From Rothia uropygialis (GTDB taxonomy: Bacteria; Actinomycetota; Actinomycetes; Actinomycetales; Micrococcaceae), in NCBI RefSeq assembly GCF_004137765.1, contig NZ_NOIS01000003.1:62001-126000 (forward strand): a stretch of DNA of 64,000 nucleotides, written 5' to 3'. Under the pieces are notes generated by a model, which saw only the letters and a program-made list of their open reading frames with translations, was not told the DNA's origin and did no database searches. The translations under genes were made by a program, and so were the position numbers. Shown here one piece after another: positions 17,803-26,632 of the stretch (positions are counted from its first letter, which is position 1; every line of letters begins with the position of its first letter).

Positions 17803-18132
17803 CTACCGAACCTGCGGCGTCTGGCCGTTCTCGGAGACCATGGGCTTCTCGGCGTCCTGCCATGCACCCATACCACCGACCACGTTGAATGCGTCGAATC
17901 CGTACTGGTTGAGGTAGGCGGTCGCGCGCAGCGAACGGCCTCCGCTCCGACAGATGACGTAGACGTCCTCATCCAGGGGGACCTCACCATACCGTTCCGG
18001 GACTTGGTCCAGCGGGAGATGCTGAGCCCCTTCGATGTGCCCTTCTTCCCATTCATAGTCTTCGCGGACATCGAGGATCTTGGCGCCCTCGGGGATCTCC
18101 TCGACCTTCACGTTGGGAACGTTCTCGTCCAT
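17803..18132 (-). CDS. Rhodanese-like domain protein
   Basis: A single rhodanese domain of 109 residues. The active loop is CRSGGRS with Cys61, which would carry the persulfide; DVREDYEWEEGHIEGAQHLPL is the usual N-terminal part. Small proteins of this type transfer sulfur from thiosulfate or other donors in the cytoplasm. GTGAGGAG provides a strong ribosome binding site. It lies directly upstream of pheA on the same strand; the functional link is not obvious and may only be shared transcription. Confidence 0.88.
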   Translation of the reverse strand: MDENVPNVKVEEIPEGAKILDVREDYEWEEGHIEGAQHLPLDQVPERYGEVPLDEDVYVICRSGGRSLRATAYLNQYGFDAFNVVGGMGAWQDAEKPMVSENGQTPQVR

Positions 18133-18363
18133 GGTTTCTCCTCACTCGAGGCGGCGATCCGCCCGTATTCGCTTCTTCCTTATCTAACTTACCGCCCACG
18201 TCGGAAGGCTCACGAAGAAATCCACAACCGTCCCAGATCGCGGAAATGCGACCGGTCGTCCCAAGATTCGGGACGACATGCGACATAAGCTTGCCAAGTT
18301 CATGATCACGGGTGTTATGTGTGGGATCAAGCTACATAAAATTTCAAAACAGAGGAACTGGTC

Positions 18364-19392
18364 ATGGAGACAACACCTTGGATGGGACGCGACGAGGGTC
18401 CGGGAGCAATCCACACCCGTTGGCACCACATGGTGTACGCCGGGAAGATACAGAAGGAAGACGAGGCCAAAGGTCTGGCGATCTTCGGTTTTGCTTCCCA
18501 CGAGGGCACCATTCGCAACCAGGGGCGCCCGGGTGCGGCCAAAGGGCCATTCCACATTCGGCATGCGCTGGCTCAGTTGGCCTTTCATGGCGGACAAATC
18601 GTCCATGATCGCGGCGACGTCACCGTGGACGGACACAACATGGAAGAGGCTCAGGCCAAGGCCGGGGAACAGCTCGGCCGGCTCATCCCGGAGCACAGCC
18701 TGACAGTCGTCCTGGGCGGAGGGCACGAGACCACCTATGCGGCATATCAGGGGCTTGTCTCGTCCGGATCTCTCGACGAGGTGAAAAAATGGGGCGTCAT
18801 TAGCCTCGATTCTCATTTCGCGATTCGCAACACTCCCCAGCCCACGGCGGTCACTGCACTGCGCCAAATCATCACGGATGAGAAGAAGTCCGAGCGCGAG
18901 TTCCGCTACAGCGTTCTCGGAGTCAGCGAGGCTGATAACGTACGAGCGCAATTCGAGCACGCCCAGGATCTCAACGTCTCCTACCTGAAGGATGACCAGT
19001 GCGCCGAATGCCGCATGCAGAACGTCCTCGATTTCGTCGACCAGCAGCTGGCAGACCTGGATCTGGTCTATCTCAGTGTTGATCTCGACGTTCTTCCCGG
19101 ATACCAGGCGCCTGGAGTCAGCGCGCCGTCCGCCCTCGGCGTCCCGATGATCGTCGTCCAAGAAGTGGTCCGACGCGTCGCCGCGAGCGGCAAGATGGCC
19201 ATGATGGACGTCGTCGGTCTCAACCCTGAATACGATCTCGATGAGCGCACCGCCCGCGCGGCCGCACGCCTGATCGACGGCTCGACCCGCGCTGCCTTCA
19301 ATCGGCCCGCCGCAGACGCCGCCGATTCACCCGAGCAACGTGAATTCCTGGCCCAACGCCAGCGTGCGCTCCATGCCCAGGGCTTGTCCTAA
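18364..19392 (+). CDS. HutG-like ureohydrolase with altered active site
   Basis: A 342-residue arginase-fold protein closest in style to formimidoylglutamase: FASHEGTIRNQGRPGAAKGP, YSVLGVSEADN and SVDLDVLPGYQAPGVSAP are HutG-like. Metal ligands His121 (GGGHE), Asp149, His151, Asp240 and Asp242 are present. However the third ligand of the usual DAHxD motif is Ala153 (DSHFAIR), and the Glu of the C-terminal A-E-L-N-P motif, which faces the substrate, is Gly285 (VVGLNP). No hutU, hutH or hutI gene is near. It could be a formimidoylglutamase with reduced metal binding, a related amidinohydrolase with another substrate, or a non-catalytic relative. AGAGGAACTGGTC precedes the ATG. Confidence 0.78.
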   Translation: METTPWMGRDEGPGAIHTRWHHMVYAGKIQKEDEAKGLAIFGFASHEGTIRNQGRPGAAKGPFHIRHALAQLAFHGGQIVHDRGDVTVDGHNMEEAQAKAGEQLGRLIPEHSLTVVLGGGHETTYAAYQGLVSSGSLDEVKKWGVISLDSHFAIRNTPQPTAVTALRQIITDEKKSEREFRYSVLGVSEADNVRAQFEHAQDLNVSYLKDDQCAECRMQNVLDFVDQQLADLDLVYLSVDLDVLPGYQAPGVSAPSALGVPMIVVQEVVRRVAASGKMAMMDVVGLNPEYDLDERTARAAARLIDGSTRAAFNRPAADAADSPEQREFLAQRQRALHAQGLS

Positions 19393-19405
19393 GGAATCAG
19401 GACAT

Positions 19406-19450
19406 CTGCCCGACGCCGGACGCGCAACCACCGCAACCGGCGTCGGGCAG
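19406..19450 (+). terminator. Terminator after the ureohydrolase gene
   Basis: CTGCCCGACGCCGG and CCGGCGTCGGGCAG make a perfect 14-base-pair stem with a 17-base loop, 14 bases after the stop codon. It lacks a clear T-run. Confidence 0.6.
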
Positions 19451-19566
19451 ACGAGGACTGATCGGCCGCCGGTGACGGTCGAGGCGTAAGAACCAGCCGG
19501 GTGTGGACGGTGAGGCGATAAGCCCCTCGTAGCCCCAGCTCAGCTTTTTCGGGATAGGTTTAAGTC

Positions 19567-21201
19567 ATGGCTAACCGCGCAGGAACCCCCGCTCAACCAC
19601 AAGACCTTGTTGATCTCAAGGAATTGACCGACGCCTACTATTCGGTCGTCCCGGACTCGGGACATCCTGACCAGCGTGTCGCATTCGGCACGTCAGGCCA
19701 TCGCGGCAGTTCTTTGAAAGCGTCGTTCAATGAGGCTCATATCGCAGCGATCACACAGGCGATTGTCGAGTATCGAGCAGGTCAGGGCTACAAGGGTCCT
19801 CTCTACATGGGCCGTGACACCCATGCGCTGTCCGGTCCGGCCCAAGAGACTGCTTTGGAAGTTCTGGCAGGCAATGAAGTCCACGTCTTAGTGGATTCCA
19901 ACGACGGCTACGTTCCCACTCCGTCCCTGTCCCACGCGATACTGACGCACAACGCGAAGCCTTCGGCAGAGCGCGCGGACGGCATCGTCATCACCCCGAG
20001 CCACAATCCACCCACAGACGGCGGTTTCAAATACAATCCACCGCACGGTGGACCTGCGGATTCGGACGCGACATCGTGGATTGCGAATCGCGCGAACGAA
20101 CTCCTCGAGAACGATCTCGCGGGCGTCAAGAGGTTGCCGCTGGCACGGGCCAAAGCTGCGGACACGACCGGGCGCTTCGATTTCATGACCTCCTACGTCT
20201 CGGCGCTTCCCGAGGTCATCGACCTCGAAGCGATCCGCGATTCGGGGTTGCGCATCGGCGCCGACCCCATGGGCTCGGCCGCCGTCGAGTATTGGATCAC
20301 TATCTCGGAGCGATTCGGCCTCAACATGACCGTGGTCAATCCCGAGGTCGACCCCAGATGGTCATTCATGACCCTGGATTGGGACGAGAAAATCCGCATG
20401 GACTGCTCGTCGCCCAATGCCATGGCTTCCCTGATTTCCTCGCGGGACAAGTACGACATCGCGACCGGGAACGACGCCGATTCGGACCGGCACGGAATCG
20501 TCACCCCGGACGAAGGGCTGATGAACCCCAATCACTATCTGGCGGTCGCCATCGACTATCTGTACAGCCACCGACCTGACTGGCCGGGGACCGCAGGCGT
20601 CGGCAAGACCCTGGTTTCCTCATCCGTCATCGACAAGGTCGCCGCATCCCTGGACCGCCCCTTGGTGGAAGTTCCCGTGGGCTTCAAATTCTTCGTCGCC
20701 GGCCTCATGGACGGTTCTCTGGGCTTCGGGGGTGAAGAATCCGCCGGTGCTTCCTTCCTGAGAAAAGACGGCTCGGTCTGGACAACGGACAAGGACGGGA
20801 TCATCCTGGCCCTGTTGGCGGCGGAGATGACGGCGGTCACAGGCAAGACCCCGTCTCAGCGTTACGCGGAGCTGACGGAGGAGTTCGGTTCACCCAGCTA
20901 CGCGCGCATCGACGCACCCGCGAACAGAGAGCAAAAAGCAAAGCTCAAAAAGCTTTCCGCCGCGGACGTCACCGCAACCGAGCTCGCAGGAGAACCCATC
21001 ACCGCGACTTTGACCGAGGCACCTGGAAATGGAGAACCCATCGGCGGCCTGAAAGTCGTCACGGAAAACGCGTGGTTCGCTGCCCGCCCGTCAGGGACCG
21101 AGGACGTCTACAAGATCTACGCGGAATCTTTCAAGGGTGACGAGCATTTGGCCGAGGTGCAGAAGGAAGCCAAAGCCTTGGTCGACGGAGCCCTCAGCTA
21201 A
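19567..21201 (+). CDS. pgm: Phosphoglucomutase (alpha-D-glucose-specific)
   Basis: A 544-residue phosphohexomutase of the Pgm type. [13 protein letters not shown] is the N-terminal signature; [12 protein letters not shown] holds the phosphoserine Ser145; [12 protein letters not shown] is the magnesium loop; [10 protein letters not shown] is the sugar-binding loop and [16 protein letters not shown] the phosphate-binding loop of the last domain. It interconverts glucose 1-phosphate and glucose 6-phosphate, linking glycolysis to glycogen, trehalose and cell-wall sugar nucleotides. It stands alone and is convergent with the following gene. Confidence 0.95.
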   Translation: MANRAGTPAQPQDLVDLKELTDAYYSVVPDSGHPDQRVAFGTSGHRGSSLKASFNEAHIAAITQAIVEYRAGQGYKGPLYMGRDTHALSGPAQETALEVLAGNEVHVLVDSNDGYVPTPSLSHAILTHNAKPSAERADGIVITPSHNPPTDGGFKYNPPHGGPADSDATSWIANRANELLENDLAGVKRLPLARAKAADTTGRFDFMTSYVSALPEVIDLEAIRDSGLRIGADPMGSAAVEYWITISERFGLNMTVVNPEVDPRWSFMTLDWDEKIRMDCSSPNAMASLISSRDKYDIATGNDADSDRHGIVTPDEGLMNPNHYLAVAIDYLYSHRPDWPGTAGVGKTLVSSSVIDKVAASLDRPLVEVPVGFKFFVAGLMDGSLGFGGEESAGASFLRKDGSVWTTDKDGIILALLAAEMTAVTGKTPSQRYAELTEEFGSPSYARIDAPANREQKAKLKKLSAADVTATELAGEPITATLTEAPGNGEPIGGLKVVTENAWFAARPSGTEDVYKIYAESFKGDEHLAEVQKEAKALVDGALS

Positions 21202-21298
21202 GGCGGAGACGGCCGGAAGATGGTCACGCACCGCTTTGCTCTCGATCAGATCGGGAAGGCATATGGGTTTTTCGCCAGCCCCGCGACCCGTGGTGAGG

Positions 21299-22912
21299 TC
21301 AAGGTCGTGCTTTCCCGCCAATAATTCGTCGCGCGTTCCCATCTGATCTGCCCCTCGCCCCGTCCGCGAGCAGGTACCTTCTGCGGTGGCTGCGGGGCGG
21401 GGCAGTCGGCAGGACCTTTCCCGCGTCGATCATCTTCTTCAGGAGACGGTTGGCTGCGGATTGCGAGAGGCACAGAGCGTCCTGAATGCGCTGACTCGTG
21501 ATCGGCGCGCTCCGCCGGGCCATGAGTTCAATGAGCTCCTGCTCATGCGAATCGGCATTGAGCGCTATCCGGGCGCGCTCGTGAACTTCCGTACGCGGCT
21601 GCGAGTGGGGTACGGAACTCGAGGAACGAACCGGTGCCAGACGAAGTATCACGGTCACCGAGGTTGGCGTCACTCGGAACTCCGGCGCTGGCTGGCCAGC
21701 TTGTTCCATCGCGAACGCCATGCGGGCGATACCTGACCCACGATTTTCACAGACCGACGTCCCAGTTCGGGGCATCTCGACTTCTTCGAGCAATTTCGCC
21801 AGGGCCGCGTTGCGCGACGACGATGTGAAAACACGCCCTAGCTCCTCGACCCGGATTCCGCCGTACAGGCCCCCGGGATTGCGTATTTCCAGACGATCCG
21901 AATACAGCTCCATCTGGACCTGTATTCCGCGAGCATAAGGGCTGTAATCCCGATGCATGAGGGCGTTGGTCATAGCTTCTCGGACGGCGACGTCGGGGAA
22001 GTCGTAAACATCCCTCCGGCCCGCACCCGTGATGATCGCCGCTCGATTCGAGTTCCGCCGCACAGCGTCTACCGAGGCGGTGATCAGCGTTGGAATGGGC
22101 CCGTTGAACGACTGGTTGTCCGTGAAAGCGACGCCGCCCGCGTCCACCTCACCGAGCGATGTCCCCGGGACCGCCACGAACGTTACATTGAGCTGGGGAA
22201 AAAACTCTTGGGGATACACGCCGAGAGCCAGGAGACCGGCGAGCGTCGGCCGGGCCCGACGTGTGGATTCGTGCGTAACGTTGAGCCTCTTGAGAGCGAT
22301 CCGAGGCTCGACCCCGCTGAAGGCGGCGGGGGTGCGCGCGCAGGCTTTCTCGAGAAGGTTGTCGACGGCTTGGGCGTTGAGCGTCTCCTGGTTCCCGTTT
22401 TCCACAGCTTCCCGGTCGTAGCCGGGTTGTACGCGGTTGTCCCGCAATTGCGTGACCTCGTACTCGGAGAGCTTGTGGTCGCCTTCGCCGATCCGTATAT
22501 ACGAGCCCCCGTACGCTCCTTTGCTAGCCACGAAACAGGGCTTGTCGAAGTACGGAAGCTCCTCGACATCGGCCCTGACGACCCTGATGCCCTCGAATTC
22601 CTCGACCGAGAGCTCGACGGCCGGATGCGGCGTGAGCTTGGCCCTGACCGCATTGGACACCGCGTCGTGAACGCGTTGCGCGTCGAAACCTTTGACAGGG
22701 CGAAACGTTTTGTCGGTGAGGCCGAAGAGAATGGTTCCGCCGGTTCCGTTCGCGAACGCGCTCATTGTCTCCACGGCGGACTTGGGAAAGCCGTGGAGGC
22801 CGGATTTGACCTCGACCTCGGTCGATTCCGAGCCCGATGCCCTGAGTTCCTTGATGAGCTGTCTCGTGCTCTTCATAGTCATGATGCTAGTCACATAGTC
22901 GCTCATCGTCAT
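21299..22912 (-). CDS. AlbA_2/Schlafen-type ATP-binding transcriptional regulator
   Basis: A protein of up to 537 residues. The N-terminal part (about 20-155) matches the AlbA_2 or Schlafen-type domain: ESTEVEVKSGL, SAFANGTGGTILFGLTD and SYIRIGEGDHKLSEYEV. The middle has FPDVAVREAMTNALMHRDYS and NPGGLYGGI, the RecG-like HATPase_c_4 ATP-binding part, followed by ENRGSGIARM. The last 90 residues look like a winged helix (ITSQRIQDALCLSQSAANRLLKKMI). Such proteins are putative DNA-binding regulators, sometimes linked to defence islands. The start is uncertain: ATG at 22912, 22906, 22882 or 22876, none with a clear ribosome binding site. Repeated TAGTCA motifs overlap these starts. Confidence 0.8.
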   Translation of the reverse strand: MTMSDYVTSIMTMKSTRQLIKELRASGSESTEVEVKSGLHGFPKSAVETMSAFANGTGGTILFGLTDKTFRPVKGFDAQRVHDAVSNAVRAKLTPHPAVELSVEEFEGIRVVRADVEELPYFDKPCFVASKGAYGGSYIRIGEGDHKLSEYEVTQLRDNRVQPGYDREAVENGNQETLNAQAVDNLLEKACARTPAAFSGVEPRIALKRLNVTHESTRRARPTLAGLLALGVYPQEFFPQLNVTFVAVPGTSLGEVDAGGVAFTDNQSFNGPIPTLITASVDAVRRNSNRAAIITGAGRRDVYDFPDVAVREAMTNALMHRDYSPYARGIQVQMELYSDRLEIRNPGGLYGGIRVEELGRVFTSSSRNAALAKLLEEVEMPRTGTSVCENRGSGIARMAFAMEQAGQPAPEFRVTPTSVTVILRLAPVRSSSSVPHSQPRTEVHERARIALNADSHEQELIELMARRSAPITSQRIQDALCLSQSAANRLLKKMIDAGKVLPTAPPRSHRRRYLLADGARGRSDGNARRIIGGKARP

Positions 22913-22932
22913 CCAAAATCTTGATGACTATG
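22874..22932. promoter_or_regulatory. Cluster of TAGTCA motifs over the AlbA_2 gene start
   Basis: CATAGTCAT (22874-22882) and ATGACTATG (22924-22932) are a perfect 9-base inverted repeat. Between them are CTAGTCAC (22887-22894) and CATAGTC (22894-22900). The cluster covers all possible start codons and the bases just upstream, a good place for autoregulation by the encoded winged-helix protein. Confidence 0.4.
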
Positions 22933-23097
22933 AGCCAACGAAATGGCGTCGTGTGGGCGCAGGCGGTCGGTGATCGCCCCGGCTCCCGCCGGATCCCACA
23001 CAGGCTCATACCAAAGCTAAGTATGCGCCGCTTCACACTTTGGGGTTAGAGTTGCGGACGGCATACTTAAAATCCTATCTACGAACGGTGCTATCCG

Positions 23098-24573
23098 ATG
23101 TCTAGTCACGTCGCTGAAGGCACGGAGGTAGACCCTCGGAATCCGAGCGGCAAGACCTTCTTCGGCCACCCCCGAATGCTCGCTAATCTCTTCTCTGTTG
23201 AGATGTGGGAGCGTTTCTCCTTTTACGGGATGCAAGGCATCCTCGTTTACTACCTGTACTACTCGGCCGCGGACGGCGGCCTCGGCCTCGATCAGGCCGC
23301 AGCCACAGGGATCATCGGCGCATACGGCGGCATGGTTTACCTCATGGCCATTCTTGGCGGCTACTTGGGCGACCGAGTCTTCGGCCCCGAACGAACCCTG
23401 TTCTATTCCGCGATTGCCATTATGTTCGGGCACCTCGCGCTGTCCCTGATCCCCAACTTCGCCGGTGTGATCATCGGCCTCGTGCTGATCGCCGTGGGCT
23501 CGGGCTGCCTCAAGACAAATGCGTCCGTCCTGGTCGCCTCCCTCTATGACACGAAGGACATGCGCCGCGAAGCGGGGTTCACGGTCTTCTACATGGGCGT
23601 GAATATCGGCGCCCTCGTGGGACCCCTGTTCACCAATACCGGCTGGGGCATCCTCGGTTTCCACTTCGGGTTCCTGCTAGCCGCGATCGGCATGGCCCTG
23701 GGTCTTCTGCAGTACATGTTGACCCGCAAGAACCTTCCCGAGACGGTCCACCACGTCAACAATCCGGCGAACAGCCGGCAAAAGGGCATGTTCGTCGGCG
23801 GTCTTCTCGTCGCCGTTCTGATCGTCCTGGTTCTGTGCCTCACGGGTCTCATCACGCCAGGAAACATCTCCAACTGGGTCATCGGAATCACCTTGCTCGG
23901 GGCGATAGTCCTGGGCACGATCCTGATTCGCAGCAACAAGACCAGCGAGACCGAACATTCGAGGGTTCTGGCCTTTGTCCCGCTGTGGATCGGCAACGCA
24001 GTGTTCTGGGCCCTATACCAGCAGCAGTTCACGGTCATGGCCGTCTACTCGGATAGCCGTCTCGATTGGCATTTGTTCGGGCTGGAGTTCAAGCCGGGCA
24101 TGTTCCAGTCGATCAACCCGGTCTTCATCATTCTTTTGGGAACAGTGTTCGCGACCATGTGGACCAAGCTCGGCAATCGCCAGCCATCCACCGTCACCAA
24201 GTTCTCCTTGGGCATGATCGGCGTGGGCGTCGCATTCCTGATCTTCCTGCTGCCGGCCGGACATCACATCGTGAGCCTGTGGTGGCTCGTGCTGATTCTG
24301 TTCGTCTGCACGGTTGCGGAGCTGACGCTTTCCCCGACCGGGACGTCCGCGACCACGCGCTTTGCCCCTGAGGCACACAAGTCTCAGATGATGGCGTGGT
24401 ACTGGACATCGGTCGCAATGGGTACCGCCCTTTCCGGCTGGCTTGCTCAGTTCTACTCGGAACAGGCGGAAGTGCCTTACTTCCTGACGATGGGCCTCAT
24501 CAGCGTCGTAGCCGGCGTGATTCTGTGGCTCGTCCGCAAACCGATCCTCAGGATGATGCGCGGCCTCAAGTAG
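23098..24573 (+). CDS. dtpT: POT-family proton-coupled peptide transporter
   Basis: A 491-residue major-facilitator protein of the PTR2/POT family. The defining ExxERFxxYG motif is present as EMWERFSFYG near residue 36, followed by GGYLGDR and FYMGVNIGALVGPLF, both family signatures. About 12 to 14 membrane segments are visible. It should import di- and tripeptides with protons, supplying nitrogen and amino acids. It is a monocistronic gene with a weak ribosome binding site and a strong terminator. It is divergent from the AlbA_2 regulator, separated by 185 bases; shared regulation is possible but not shown. Confidence 0.92.
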   Translation: MSSHVAEGTEVDPRNPSGKTFFGHPRMLANLFSVEMWERFSFYGMQGILVYYLYYSAADGGLGLDQAAATGIIGAYGGMVYLMAILGGYLGDRVFGPERTLFYSAIAIMFGHLALSLIPNFAGVIIGLVLIAVGSGCLKTNASVLVASLYDTKDMRREAGFTVFYMGVNIGALVGPLFTNTGWGILGFHFGFLLAAIGMALGLLQYMLTRKNLPETVHHVNNPANSRQKGMFVGGLLVAVLIVLVLCLTGLITPGNISNWVIGITLLGAIVLGTILIRSNKTSETEHSRVLAFVPLWIGNAVFWALYQQQFTVMAVYSDSRLDWHLFGLEFKPGMFQSINPVFIILLGTVFATMWTKLGNRQPSTVTKFSLGMIGVGVAFLIFLLPAGHHIVSLWWLVLILFVCTVAELTLSPTGTSATTRFAPEAHKSQMMAWYWTSVAMGTALSGWLAQFYSEQAEVPYFLTMGLISVVAGVILWLVRKPILRMMRGLK

Positions 24574-24589
24574 GTTGCTCTCAGCTCAC

Positions 24590-24633
24590 CAGAGGGTGGG
24601 ACTCTCATTCGAGAGCCCCACCCTCTGCGTTTT
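24590..24633 (+). terminator. Rho-independent terminator after dtpT
   Basis: CAGAGGGTGGG and CCCACCCTCTG flank an inner CTCTC/GAGAG stem with an ATTC loop; GCGTTTTCC follows. It ends the peptide transporter transcript and could also stop the convergent MFS transcript. Confidence 0.85.
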
Positions 24634-24671
24634 CCGCTCCGTTCATCCGGAAGGGCTCCACAGCGCTTCCC

Positions 24672-25922
24672 TCATCGCGGCCCGGAGACTGCGCCCACAA
24701 CGTCGCTCTTTGGGACCGACGCCGGTTTCTGAGGCCTTCCGCCCGGCAATGCGATCGAGATGGCAAAAACGAGCACGGCTACCAGGGACAATCCGGCCCC
24801 TATCCACAACGCAGACGCGTATCCCAACCCCAAAGAGATTCCGATCCCGGACAGCCAGGCGCCCATGGCGTTGCCTATGTTGAAAGCCGCAATGTTGGCC
24901 CCAGACGCGAGAGTGGGGGCGTCACCGGCATGGGAAAGAATTCGATTCTGCAGCCCTGGCACGATTGCGAAACCGAAGAGACCCATCAGCATCAGGAACA
25001 GCACCGCGGTGACCTTGAACTGTGCCGTCAGGGCGAAGAGAGACATAACGATCACCAGGGCAACGAGCACGGTCAGGATCGTCACGTGATTGTTGCGATC
25101 CGCCGCACGACCCCCGTAGAGATTGCCGGCAAAGAGCCCCACCCCGAAAGCAACCAACAGCCACGGAACCCAGGCCGACGGGAACCCGGATACGCCGGTC
25201 AAAATGTACGAGATGTAGGTGAAGGCGCCGAACATTCCGCCGAATCCGAGAACGGTGACGAGAAGGGAAAGCAAAACCTGTATGCGTGTAAAGGCATACA
25301 GTTCTCGCCGAATCCGGACGGACGCGGATTCATTGCGCTCGACGGAGTTCGCCTGAGGCCTCGTTGAAGGCATGGCCGGAACGAGCGCGGCGATGGCAGC
25401 AAATGCACCGATCCCGATCATCGTGATGATCCAAAATGTGGAACGCCACCCGAAGGCCTGCCCCACCAGGGTCCCTAACGGAACTCCGAGGACGTTTGCT
25501 GTTGTCAACCCGCCAAACATGAGGGCTATCGCCCCGGATTGCTTGGATGGTGCAACCATTGATGCGGCGACCACGGAACCGATACCGAAGAATGCACCAT
25601 GACAAAGGGCCGCCAGAATTCGGCCGGTCAGCATCAGACTGTAGGTTCCGGCCAGGGCAGATATGAGGTTGCCGGCAATGAACAGAATCAGCAGCCCCAG
25701 GAGAGCAACCTTCCGCGGCACGGTATTCAGGAGCAGAGTCAATACGATCGCTCCCACAGCAACGGCAAGAGCGTAGCCGGAGATCAGGCCTCCAGCCTTC
25801 GCTTCATTGACGCTGAAGTCCTGAGCAACCTCGGGCAGAAGGCCGGCAATCACGAATTCGGTCAGGCCGATGCCAAAACCTCCAATCGCCAGCGCCAGGA
25901 GGCCTAAGGGCATATTTTTCAT
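24672..25922 (-). CDS. MFS exporter, DHA1 family (AraJ/Bcr-like)
   Basis: A 416-residue drug:H+ antiporter-1 type transporter with 12 hydrophobic segments. GIGLTEFVIAGLLPEVA at the N-terminus, then GRILAALCHGAFFGIG and NVLGVPLGTLVGQ, are typical of the arabinose-efflux/chloramphenicol-resistance branch. It would expel a sugar, sugar derivative or drug. It is divergent from a MarR regulator with a shared repeat-rich gap, the classic arrangement of a ligand-induced efflux pump and its repressor. The native substrate is unknown. Confidence 0.88.
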   Translation of the reverse strand: MKNMPLGLLALAIGGFGIGLTEFVIAGLLPEVAQDFSVNEAKAGGLISGYALAVAVGAIVLTLLLNTVPRKVALLGLLILFIAGNLISALAGTYSLMLTGRILAALCHGAFFGIGSVVAASMVAPSKQSGAIALMFGGLTTANVLGVPLGTLVGQAFGWRSTFWIITMIGIGAFAAIAALVPAMPSTRPQANSVERNESASVRIRRELYAFTRIQVLLSLLVTVLGFGGMFGAFTYISYILTGVSGFPSAWVPWLLVAFGVGLFAGNLYGGRAADRNNHVTILTVLVALVIVMSLFALTAQFKVTAVLFLMLMGLFGFAIVPGLQNRILSHAGDAPTLASGANIAAFNIGNAMGAWLSGIGISLGLGYASALWIGAGLSLVAVLVFAISIALPGGRPQKPASVPKSDVVGAVSGPR

Positions 25923-25978
25923 GGGGATACCTCACGTGGGGAGCAATGAATGCCGCGTTGAGTTGTACGAGCGTTTAT

Positions 25979-26018
25979 ACGGCGTATGCAAACAACGGCG
26001 TATGCAAAACTAGTTGCA
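25979..26018. promoter_or_regulatory. Tandem MarR operator region
   Basis: ACGGCGTATGCAAA occurs twice in direct repeat (25979-25992 and 25995-26008, period 16). The second copy runs into TGCAA-AACTAG-TTGCA (26003-26018), an inverted repeat, and another TTGCAA follows at 26030-26035. These TGCAA half-sites between the divergent MFS and MarR genes are probable binding sites of the MarR protein. Confidence 0.55.
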
Positions 26019-26055
26019 GACGCCCGATATTGCAACCTCTTGGTATCATGGCTCC

Positions 26056-26490
26056 ATGTCCATCAGTAACGATGCCCTCGAAATCCGTGCCCAAGGGTGG
26101 CTCCGACTCGCGGCGCTTCACCATCTGATCGAGGGCGAGTTGGAGAAGGATCTCGATTCCGAGCACCAGCTGTCGGTGGTCGAGTACAACGTCCTGGAGG
26201 CCTTGAGCCGACAAGACGGATGGCATATGCGCATGTCCCAGCTCAGGCGCGCCGCAGCCCTGTCTCCCAGCGCGACCACACGGCTCGTCAACCGCCTCCA
26301 AGACCGCGGCCTTCTGACCCGGATCTTGTGCGAAGACGACCGACGCGGCATCTACACCGAACTCACGCCGAGCGGCAGAAAAACCCTCAATGAGGCCAAG
26401 CCCACGCACGATGCCGCCCTGGAACGCGCCGCCCAAAAGGCCCGCGAAACCCCCGAGCTGACGGAACTTGCCGAGGAGATCCTCGGTTAG
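26056..26490 (+). CDS. MarR-family transcriptional regulator
   Basis: A 144-residue MarR protein. The winged helix is clear: MRMSQLRRAAALSPSATTRLVNRLQDRGLLTRILCEDDRRGIYTELTPSGR (quoted in part: SPSATTRLVNRLQDRGL and the wing DDRRGIYTELT). I chose ATG 26056 since the upstream in-frame codons overlap the operator. As with most MarR genes next to an exporter, it is expected to repress the divergent MFS gene and itself, and to let go on binding a phenolic or similar ligand. Confidence 0.88.
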   Translation: MSISNDALEIRAQGWLRLAALHHLIEGELEKDLDSEHQLSVVEYNVLEALSRQDGWHMRMSQLRRAAALSPSATTRLVNRLQDRGLLTRILCEDDRRGIYTELTPSGRKTLNEAKPTHDAALERAAQKARETPELTELAEEILG

Positions 26491-26632
26491 ACCTATTTCA
26501 TTTCCCCGAGGCACAGAGTGCGGCCAACCGTTCCTGCCCTCTACGACTACGTAGAATTGATGAAGCCCGGCGTCGACCGATGCCTACGCAAGGGCCCGCA
26601 AGTCGATAATCGAACCTCATCCAGGAGTCAGC

